From Planctomycetota bacterium (lineage in GTDB: Bacteria; Planctomycetota; UBA8742; SKZP01): a stretch of 6,134 nucleotides of DNA. The stretch is taken from positions 1 through 6,134 of the forward strand of contig SKZP01000673.1 in the NCBI GenBank assembly GCA_007127275.1. Direction: 5' to 3'. Under the pieces are notes generated by a model. That model saw only the letters and a list, made by a program, of their open reading frames with translations, was not told the origin of the DNA and did no database searches. The position numbers were made by a program, and so were the translations under genes. Shown here piece after piece: positions 1-5,110 of the stretch; the stretch's first letter is position 1; each line of letters opens with the position of its first letter.

Positions 1-90
1 GAAATCCACCCACAGGCCGCAGCCCGGGGGTTTGGAAAATTACTGAGGCGAGTGCAAGGCGCTTCCTGTTGCGGTCCGTGACTTCGGTGC

Positions 91-102
91 CCATTCGAAT
101 GG
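91..102. repeat. Perfect 12-bp palindrome CCATTCGAATGG
   Basis: CCATTCGAATGG is fully self-complementary. It lies about 185 bp upstream of the Omp85 start in otherwise non-coding DNA. It could be a binding site for a dimeric regulator, but only the symmetry supports this and no regulator family is implied. Confidence 0.35.
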
Positions 103-240
103 ATTTCAGCCGGCTCCGACGAGTCAGGCCCGCTCGCTGTTTTCGACGAGGCCCTTACGCTTGGGACGTCGCGGCCCCTTTGCGGTGAATTCGGCAACAG
201 CCGGACGCAGAGAAACGTCCCGTATTGTTTCTGTCGTTGC

Positions 241-252
241 GGTCGGCCGACC
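241..252. repeat. Perfect 12-bp palindrome GGTCGGCCGACC in the Omp85 leader
   Basis: GGTCGGCCGACC is fully self-complementary and ends 33 bp before the ATG at 286. It could be an operator or a small hairpin (GGTC-GGCC-GACC) in the 5' untranslated region. In GC-rich DNA such a palindrome can arise by chance, so a function is only suggested by its position. Confidence 0.35.
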
Positions 253-285
253 TGTCGTGAACCCCTGCGTCGCTTCGTTTTGCTC

Positions 286-2454
286 ATGCCTTCGACTTGC
301 TCCCCCCTTGTGCCTTGCGTGTTCTTGGCGCTTGCGCTGCTGACGCTTGCGTTCCACGGAAAGGTGTACGCGCAACCGGAGGAGGGGGCGCAAGACGAGG
401 ATGCGCCGCTTGTGGAGGTGTTCTTCGTCGGCGAGGACGTGTTCGACGAGCGTGAGCTGCGTCGCGCTTCGCCCATTGCGCTTGCGCGCCTCGAGGAGAG
501 CGGCACGGCTGCGGACATGTTCGACGTCGCCGTGGACATCGAAGCGTACTACCATGACCGCGGCTTCCCGTTCGCCACTGTGGTGCCGCGCCGCGAGGTG
601 ATGCGAGAGACGAACGCGGTGGCGCCACGGGTTCACATCGTCTTCGAGATCGAGGAAGGGCCGCGCATCGAGGTGGTCGAGGTTCGCTTCGACGGGCACT
701 CCGGCGTATTCGACGTCGACGAGTTGCGCGCCTTCTTCGTCCCCTTGCGCATCGGCATCTTCGGCACGGGACCGCGCTGGTACTCCCAGCGCAAGATTGA
801 CGCCGCCGCGCGCGACATCGAGTCGTTGTATGCGGTCAACGGCTTCCTCGAGGTGCAGGTCGACGAACCGACGCTCGCCGAGGGAGCCGAGCCGATCGAC
901 GAGGAGCGGTACCGGTTGATCGTGCGCATTGTCGAGGGGCCGCAGTACTTTCTGCGTTCGGTGACCGTGGCCGGCGAGGAGGTGACGGAGGCGGATCACG
1001 CAGCCATCCGCCGAAAACTCTCCGAGCGGTTGCACGAACGGTTGGAGGAGTCGCGCTGGCTCGAGGATGCGCCGCCGTACACACCGTCGCTGCAGGTAAC
1101 GCTTAGCTCGACCGTGTCGAGTTATTACAAGAACCGCGGCCACTTCGCCGTCGAGGTGGAGGAGTCCCTCGAGCTGGACGCTGAGGCGGGCTCGGCCTCG
1201 GTGCGGTATACGGTGACGCCGGGGCCGCGCTACCTCATCGGCACGGTTGAGTTCGAGAATCTCGAGGGGTTTCGCGAGGGATTTTTGCGCTCGATCATTC
1301 CCATGAAAGGACAACGGGATCAGCCCTACTCGCTCGAGCTCGAGCAGGAGTCCTTCCAGCGCCTGATGCAAACGGGGCTGATTCAACAGCTCAACGTGGT
1401 CACCGAGGAGCGCGTCGTCGACGGAACGCACTACGTCGACTACCGCTTCGAGCTCCAGGAAGCGCCGTCGATCGAGCTCGGCGTCAACGTCGGTTACGGC
1501 TCGTATGAGTTGCTGCGAGGCAGCGTCGACCTTGCCGAGCGCAACATTCTCGGCACGGGCCGTACCATCGGCGTGCGAGCGCTGGCGAGCTTCCGCATGC
1601 GCGAGGTGGTGCCGCGTTTCACGGACCCCTGGACGCTCGGGGGGGCGTGGCCCTACACCGTCAGCGGTTTCTACCGCTGGCGCCAGGAGCCGGGCTTTAC
1701 CGTCGAGTCCTTCGGCGCCACCGTGACGCTCTCGCACCGGCTGGCCGCGAACTGGCGCTTCGCCATTGCCTACCAGATCGAGCGCGCCACCGTCTTCGAC
1801 ATCGAGCCCGGCATCGACCCCGCCGACGTTGATGCTCGCGTTCTGCTTGGCACGCTGCAGCCGCGCATTGTTTTCGACACCCGCGACAGCTTCTTCGACC
1901 CGCAAGACGGCTTCGTCTTCAGCATCAGCTTCGGGCTGCACACGCCGTTTCTTGGCGGCGACGTCAGCTTTTTGCAGACGAACGTGCGGATTGCGGGATT
2001 CATTTCGCTGGTGCCGGATGCGGTGGTGCTTGCGTTGCGCTACACGACCGGGTTCAACTTGAACTGGCGCAACGAGCGGATTCCGCTGCAGGAGCGCTTT
2101 TTCAACGGCGGCTCGGAAACGGTGCGCTCCTTTCGCCAGGATCGCCTGCTGCGTCCGGACGAGACGGGGCCGCGCTCGGCCGGCGGCCTTGTGCGCAACA
2201 TCGCCACGGTGGAGTTGCGCCACAAAATCTTCGGCCCGCTCTGGGGCGGCGCCTTCATTGACGCTGGCAACCTCGTCGGCGAAGCGCGCGAGTGGTTCGA
2301 GCCCGAGTCGATCCGCTTCGCCATTGGCTACGGCCTGCGCTTTCTCACGCCGATCGGACCGTTGCGCCTGGATTTCGCCTGGAATCCGGACCGCCGCGAC
2401 GACGTCGACGAAGACGAATTCGTCTTGCACTTCTCGGTGGGCTACTCGTTTTGA
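286..2454 (+). CDS. Omp85-family outer-membrane assembly protein (BamA/TamA-like), four POTRA domains plus beta-barrel
   Basis: This protein probably inserts or secretes beta-barrel proteins at the outer membrane. From the ATG at 286 (722 aa), a hydrophobic signal peptide runs to a VYA|Q cleavage site near residue 29. Four POTRA-like repeats follow at about 43-126, 129-222, 224-316 and 319-392. They are recognisable by recurring YYxxRGF/YxxNGF/YYKNRGH helices and EEGPRI/EGPQYF/TPGPRY strand ends. The barrel spans about 396-722. Its Omp85 landmarks are RFTDPW (444-449), DTRD...P..G (531-542), the loop-6 motif FNGG...VRSF (VRSF at 613-616, usually VRGF/Y) and a C-terminal Phe after alternating aromatic/hydrophobic residues (beta-signal). 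BamA usually has five POTRAs and TamA three, so the subfamily is uncertain. No TamB, Skp or LPS gene is adjacent. A TTG at 280 is in frame and would add two residues. Neither start gives a positively charged n-region; an in-frame CTG at 265 would add two Arg. Confidence 0.93.
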   Translation: MPSTCSPLVPCVFLALALLTLAFHGKVYAQPEEGAQDEDAPLVEVFFVGEDVFDERELRRASPIALARLEESGTAADMFDVAVDIEAYYHDRGFPFATVVPRREVMRETNAVAPRVHIVFEIEEGPRIEVVEVRFDGHSGVFDVDELRAFFVPLRIGIFGTGPRWYSQRKIDAAARDIESLYAVNGFLEVQVDEPTLAEGAEPIDEERYRLIVRIVEGPQYFLRSVTVAGEEVTEADHAAIRRKLSERLHERLEESRWLEDAPPYTPSLQVTLSSTVSSYYKNRGHFAVEVEESLELDAEAGSASVRYTVTPGPRYLIGTVEFENLEGFREGFLRSIIPMKGQRDQPYSLELEQESFQRLMQTGLIQQLNVVTEERVVDGTHYVDYRFELQEAPSIELGVNVGYGSYELLRGSVDLAERNILGTGRTIGVRALASFRMREVVPRFTDPWTLGGAWPYTVSGFYRWRQEPGFTVESFGATVTLSHRLAANWRFAIAYQIERATVFDIEPGIDPADVDARVLLGTLQPRIVFDTRDSFFDPQDGFVFSISFGLHTPFLGGDVSFLQTNVRIAGFISLVPDAVVLALRYTTGFNLNWRNERIPLQERFFNGGSETVRSFRQDRLLRPDETGPRSAGGLVRNIATVELRHKIFGPLWGGAFIDAGNLVGEAREWFEPESIRFAIGYGLRFLTPIGPLRLDFAWNPDRRDDVDEDEFVLHFSVGYSF

Positions 2455-2605
2455 CTGCGAATTGCGTGTGTACAGCGCACCTACCGCCCCGTGGCGAGCG
2501 CGGCGCTTGCGCTTGCGCCCTGGGCTTGCCGCAGACAAGAAAACTCAGGGGCTTTCAGGAAACACCTTCCGAATTCGAGCTACTGCGCTCGACTGTGCTT
2601 CGTTG

Positions 2606-2640
2606 TCGTCGTTTCCGCTGCTTTCGTCGTTTCCGCTGCT
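2606..2640. repeat. 18-bp-period tandem repeat, two copies
   Basis: TCGTCGTTTCCGCTGCT occurs at 2606-2622 and again, identical, at 2624-2640, one base apart. It lies inside the larger inverted-repeat element, left of the central hairpin. Confidence 0.85.
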
Positions 2641-2676
2641 CGACGTGGCTACAGCCACGCCTTCGCTGCTCGACGT
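2634..2676. repeat. Direct repeat flanking a perfect hairpin
   Basis: CGCTGCTCGACGT occurs at 2634-2646 and 2664-2676 (period 30). Between them, overlapping the first copy, is the hairpin CGTGGC-TACA-GCCACG at 2644-2659 (six paired bases, four-base loop). There is no T-run after the hairpin, so it does not look like an intrinsic terminator. The unit resembles dispersed palindromic repeats in architecture, which a genome-wide copy count would test. Confidence 0.7.
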
Positions 2677-2768
2677 CCTTCGCCTCGCACAGTCTTCGCT
2701 CGTGACGCGCAACGTTCGGAAGATGTTTCCTGCCAGCTCCTTACGCCGCATTCCAAATGACTACCGGT

Positions 2769-3752
2769 TTAGTGGTCTTCACGGTCGGCTTCGTCGGTTG
2801 TCGGCAGCACGGGCAGCGGCTCGGCGTCGGTGTCGTCTACGTCTTCGACGAGTTCGTCGTCGTCGGCGTCGCGGGGCGGCGGGGCGGCACGGACGTCGAG
2901 GCGTTCGCGGTTGAGCGAGACGTGGAAGGTGGCACCGGTGCCCTCGTGGACGCCGCGTAGCTTGAGGCGCGTGATCAGCCGGTGGCGGAAGTCGTAGCGT
3001 CCGGTGCCCTCAATTTCGAGGCGCGTCGTCACCGGGCGGTTCTCCGCGTCGGGAAAGGTGCCGTGCACGCGCCAGCGCAACTCGAACACGGCGCCGCGGC
3101 CGGCATTCTCGCCGGCTTCCTCGGCGGTAAGCGTGCGCACCCAGGTGACGCGCACGTCGTTGCGCCGTGGCATCAGCCCCAGCGTGCGCAGAAAGAAGCC
3201 GAGCCGTTCGAGCCGTTGCGACTCCGGCCGCCACGTATGCCCCTGCCACACGGGGTATTCCGGCAAAAGCAGCGCGTCGAAGCTGACTAGTGAGAGGCCG
3301 ACGGCAAGGTCCTCGGGGACCCGCTCTCCCTCAATGCGCGGATCCAAGCCGGGACGAAACTCGACACGCTGCCCGGCAAGTGCGCTTTGCTCGTGCCTCG
3401 TGCCGTCCGGCAGGTCCAGCTCGAACTCGGCCCGGTCGTATACGCGCACCGCGGCGACGGGTTGGCCGGTGGCGTCGACCTGTTCGACGTAGGTGCGGTA
3501 GACATCCTCGCGGCGCGTCGTCGCCAACTCGCCGTCGACCGGTTCCTGCGACGTGAACAGCCTCGCGGTGCGCACCACGGTCCCGGGCTCGTAGCGCATT
3601 TCCAGCCACTCCGGCTCCACCCCCTCGGGCGGCCGCGGCGTACTGGAGCAGCCCAGCGGCGAGGCAAGGACGAGCGCAAGCAAGAAGCCGAGCACGGCCG
3701 GCGTGGGTGACACCAACGACGCCGGCGCTGCGAGTGGACGGTGCGAGCCCAT
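2769..3752 (-). CDS. Putative outer-membrane lipoprotein of unknown function with acidic C-terminal tail
   Basis: I do not recognise a characterised family. The 327-aa product starts at an ATG (complement of 3750-3752). The N-terminus has His/Arg, then a hydrophobic segment (residues 19-34) ending in SPLG-C35. Cys35 would be the lipidated residue. Pro at -3 makes the lipobox non-canonical, so lipidation is probable but not certain. Ser at +2 favours outer-membrane sorting under the proteobacterial Lol rule. The body (about 48-290) looks like alternating beta strands, with YPVWQGHTW at 166-174, similar in style to planctomycete lipoproteins of unknown function. The last 34 residues (294-327) contain 16 Asp/Glu and are probably disordered. 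The gene follows the response regulator on the same strand after 18 bp, with a terminator-like hairpin between. No clear Shine-Dalgarno is visible: the bases before ATG are a T-rich run. TTG/GTG at codons 13 and 14 are alternative starts that keep the signal segment. Confidence 0.8.
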   Translation of the reverse strand: MGSHRPLAAPASLVSPTPAVLGFLLALVLASPLGCSSTPRPPEGVEPEWLEMRYEPGTVVRTARLFTSQEPVDGELATTRREDVYRTYVEQVDATGQPVAAVRVYDRAEFELDLPDGTRHEQSALAGQRVEFRPGLDPRIEGERVPEDLAVGLSLVSFDALLLPEYPVWQGHTWRPESQRLERLGFFLRTLGLMPRRNDVRVTWVRTLTAEEAGENAGRGAVFELRWRVHGTFPDAENRPVTTRLEIEGTGRYDFRHRLITRLKLRGVHEGTGATFHVSLNRERLDVRAAPPPRDADDDELVEDVDDTDAEPLPVLPTTDEADREDH

Positions 3753-3756
3753 AAAT

Positions 3757-3781
3757 AAAAAAACCCCGCGTCAGGCGGTGG
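3757..3781 (-). terminator. Probable intrinsic terminator or attenuator after the response regulator gene
   Basis: Read on the - strand, CCACCGC-CTGAC-GCGGGG is followed directly by TTTTTTT (complement of 3757-3763). The stem is six pairs with one bulged A and a five-base loop. It overlaps the last codons and the TGA of the response regulator gene. The T-run ends four bases before the lipoprotein ATG, so it occupies the place where a ribosome binding site would be. It could end transcription, or only partly reduce read-through into the lipoprotein gene. Confidence 0.55.
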
Positions 3782-4640
3782 CGGCGATTCCTTCGGGTTT
3801 GTGCCCCAGCAAGTGTTGGACGAGAGAGAGCAGCACGTTTCGTTGGAAGGGTTTGACGAGGAATCCGTCGGCTTTGTGCTCGCCAATCAACTCGATCGGC
3901 GTGGTCGTCGCAAGCAGCACCGGAATGTTTCGCCACCGCTCGCTGCGTTTGAGCCGCTCGCAGACGTCGTCGCCGCAAAGGCGTGGCATCAGATAATCCA
4001 TCACCACAAGATCCGGCGCGACCGTCTCGATCATGCTGAGCGCCTCTTCGCCGTCGCAGGCGCGAAAGACCTCGTAGCCCTCGCTGCGCAGGATCGTTTC
4101 CAGTGCCGCGCCAAGGTCCGGGTCGTCGTCGGCGACGAGGATGCGCGCCGCCGGTGAAAGCCCGGCGGTTTCGTGGTTACAATCCGAACGCGAACGAGAG
4201 AGCACTTCGACGACCTGATGCAGTGTCGGCAAGCCGACGTAGTCGAAGCGGCGCTCAATGCGGTGCTTCACCCACGCGTTGTAGTCCCTGAGCCGCTGCC
4301 AGTCCTCGTAGCCCGGCGTCGACGGACTCAACGGCAACTGATCATGCGCGTCGACGGCGAAGACATACTCCCCTTTCTCGACGAACTCCTGCAGCACGAG
4401 CTTCATATTGGGATACCGCTCGTTGCCCAGTCGAAGCGTCAGCCGCGCACAACAGAGATTGCGACTGCCCCGTGATTCGTCCTCGAAGAGGCGGCGCACC
4501 ACGTCCACCGCCGTTTCGCCGGCTTGCTCGTCGAACCGGGGAATCTCAAGAGAACCGGGCACGCCGCGCGGATAGGCAATGGGCAAGTAGGCGCGCACTG
4601 CCTGCTCCAAATGATAGCGCTGCAATGCCGAAATTTTCAT
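3771..4640 (-). CDS. Response regulator: uncharacterised N-terminal domain plus C-terminal receiver domain
   Basis: A 289-aa cytoplasmic signalling protein. Residues 166-280 form a CheY-like receiver with the expected sites: acidic cluster D171-D173, phospho-acceptor D215 in VVMDYLMP, T245 in LLATTTP and K263 in LVKPF. It should be phosphorylated by a partner histidine kinase, none of which is in the window. Residues 1-150 form a separate domain with the conserved-looking block RLTLRLGNERYPNMKLVLQE (66-85), then VDAHDQ (96-101) and a helix ending in YVGLPTL (134-140). I recall similar domains in planctomycete proteins but know no function. A short linker (150-164) joins them. There is no DNA-binding, GGDEF or HTH output domain, so the N-terminal domain may be the output. 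I chose the ATG at 4638-4640 because conserved-looking sequence begins there and an AGGG lies 10 bases upstream; an in-frame TTG at 4730 would add 30 unlikely, Arg-rich residues. Confidence 0.88.
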   Translation of the reverse strand: MKISALQRYHLEQAVRAYLPIAYPRGVPGSLEIPRFDEQAGETAVDVVRRLFEDESRGSRNLCCARLTLRLGNERYPNMKLVLQEFVEKGEYVFAVDAHDQLPLSPSTPGYEDWQRLRDYNAWVKHRIERRFDYVGLPTLHQVVEVLSRSRSDCNHETAGLSPAARILVADDDPDLGAALETILRSEGYEVFRACDGEEALSMIETVAPDLVVMDYLMPRLCGDDVCERLKRSERWRNIPVLLATTTPIELIGEHKADGFLVKPFQRNVLLSLVQHLLGHKPEGIAATA

Positions 4641-5109
4641 CGTTGCCAAACCCTGGTTGTTCGTTCGCACCCTTTTGACGAGCGGCGCCCGACGCGGGAA
4701 ATTCCCCAGTGGCACACGGCGCTGGGCCAAGGTGAAAGGTGACGCCTCGGCGCGAACTCGGCCACACCCGTCATATGTCCCAACACCCTACCGTCGCGGT
4801 GCATTCCGACGACATGAGCACTCGGCGCGGAACCCCCTGTCCGAGCCGCTCGGGCGGCACGTGCGAGCGAGACGTTCGCACCGGCGCATCCATTCGCGGT
4901 GCCGTATTCCCTTATTGATACGTCGGTGCCGGGGGAGAGTTCAACGAAAAAGGGGGGCGTGTGAAGGTCGTGGGTCTTGGCTTGGGCTCGCCTGCGACTT
5001 CCGACTCTACCCACTACCCACTTTCCACTCCCCACATGGTATCGTCGTGGGTTCGCGTTTGTCTTTCGTTGCGTACTCCTTGGTTGTTTCTGATTGGTGT
5101 GGTTGGTTG
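4641..5109. other. Divergent intergenic region between response regulator (-) and STAS gene (+)
   Basis: About 470 bp that must hold the promoters of both flanking genes. No promoter was convincing: a TTGACG at 4675-4680 has no good -10 partner. Features seen are a hairpin GCCGC-TCGG-GCGGC at 4845-4858 without a T-run, a 9-bp direct repeat CTCGGCGCG at 4746-4754 and 4821-4829, an inverted repeat GCACCG (4878-4883) with CGGTGC (4897-4902), heptamer repeats at 5008-5035, and a possible small ORF at 4961-5110. Several frames are open across the region, but their translations look like chance GC-rich sequence. Confidence 0.5.
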
Positions 5110-5110
5110 A
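4961..5110 (+). CDS. Possible small ORF (49 aa) overlapping the STAS gene start
   Basis: GTG at 4961 opens a 49-codon frame ending in TGA at 5108-5110. That stop shares its A with the ATG of the STAS gene (TGATG), the usual geometry of translational coupling. A purine run AGGGGGG (4951-4957) lies three bases before the GTG and could serve as a ribosome binding site. The second half from the internal Met at 5036 is hydrophobic (LRTPWLFLIGVVG at the end). The first half translates the heptamer repeats and looks non-conserved. The STAS gene has no obvious Shine-Dalgarno of its own, which makes coupling attractive. There is no homology evidence, and a chance ORF is the main alternative. Confidence 0.2.
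   Translation: MKVVGLGLGSPATSDSTHYPLSTPHMVSSWVRVCLSLRTPWLFLIGVVG
5008..5035. repeat. Tandem heptamer repeats, four copies
   Basis: Four consecutive 7-base units occur: TACCCAC, TACCCAC, TTTCCAC and TCCCCAC. The pattern is T-N-Y-C-C-A-C. Two more degenerate units (GCGACTT, CCGACTC) precede them in register from 4994. On the - strand they read GTGGGGA GTGGAAA GTGGGTA GTGGGTA. Short heptamer arrays of this sort are known in cyanobacterial intergenic DNA (STRR sequences). Whether these belong to a dispersed family here is unknown. Confidence 0.7.

Larger units (their letters stand above)
1..285. other. Non-coding leader upstream of the Omp85 gene
   Basis: I see no supportable gene here. On the + strand, frame 1 is open from the window edge to a TGA at 79-81 and frame 3 to a TGA at 186-188. 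Both translate to short basic peptides I do not recognise, so the tail of an upstream gene is possible but not shown. The region holds two perfect 12-bp palindromes (91-102 and 241-252) and a 7-bp inverted repeat, GGGACGT at 163-169 with ACGTCCC at 215-221. No convincing -35/-10 pair was found, and no strong Shine-Dalgarno sequence precedes the gene. Confidence 0.5.
2547..2741. repeat. Nested inverted-repeat element (MITE-like or large structured RNA/terminator)
   Basis: The left end (2547-2573) and the reverse complement of the right end (2715-2741) match at 23 of 27 positions. The core is CAGGAAACACCTTCCGAA on the left and CAGGAAACATCTTCCGAA on the right (17 of 18). Nested inside is a perfect 8-bp inverted repeat, GACTGTGC (2591-2598) with GCACAGTC (2687-2694). 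Near the middle is a hairpin CGTGGC-TACA-GCCACG (2644-2659), and on the left a second small hairpin TCGAGC-TACTGC-GCTCGA (2575-2592). No flanking target duplication is evident. The nested symmetry fits a non-autonomous mobile element, a dispersed palindromic repeat, or a folded RNA between converging genes. The symmetry is seen directly; the class is inferred. Confidence 0.6.
2455..2768. other. Convergent intergenic region, repeat-rich, no gene
   Basis: These 314 bp separate the stop codons of the Omp85 gene (+) and the lipoprotein gene (-). Several frames are open, but their translations are Ser/Arg-rich low-complexity sequence with no recognisable domain. Most of the space is the inverted-repeat element at 2547-2741. 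Left of it, a 5-bp stem GGCGC/GCGCC (2502-2506 with 2515-2519) has no T-run. I found no standard intrinsic terminator for either converging gene. Confidence 0.6.

Noticed and set aside
1..107. 8-bp inverted repeat GAAATCCA (1-8) with TGGATTTC (100-107) as ends of a small element
   Set aside because: It is short, begins exactly at the window edge and has no internal structure supporting an element; chance is likely.
124..2538. 804-codon open frame on the - strand across the Omp85 gene
   Set aside because: It lies opposite a gene with clear Omp85 motifs. Its translation is Arg/Glu/Ala/Val-rich with no domain, as expected from the antisense of a GC-rich coding sequence.
2545..2751. 68-codon - strand ORF that almost exactly spans the inverted-repeat element
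   Set aside because: Its sequence is dictated by the repeats (SSGNDESSGNDDNE), with no ribosome site or domain. It is more likely a by-product of the element, though copies elsewhere may be annotated as genes.
2189..2914. 241-codon + strand frame running from the Omp85 gene through the intergenic region
   Set aside because: It overlaps two real genes and its translation is Ser/Arg low-complexity sequence ending in a run of Arg. It is an out-of-frame shadow.
4675..4703. TTGACG followed 17 bases later by GAAATT as a promoter
   Set aside because: The -10 matches only three of six consensus bases and is far from the + strand gene, so I would not annotate it.
4845..4858. Hairpin GCCGC-TCGG-GCGGC as a terminator
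   Set aside because: It has no T-run on either side and overlaps an alternative pairing (CCGAG-CCG-CTCGG); such stems are common in GC-rich DNA.
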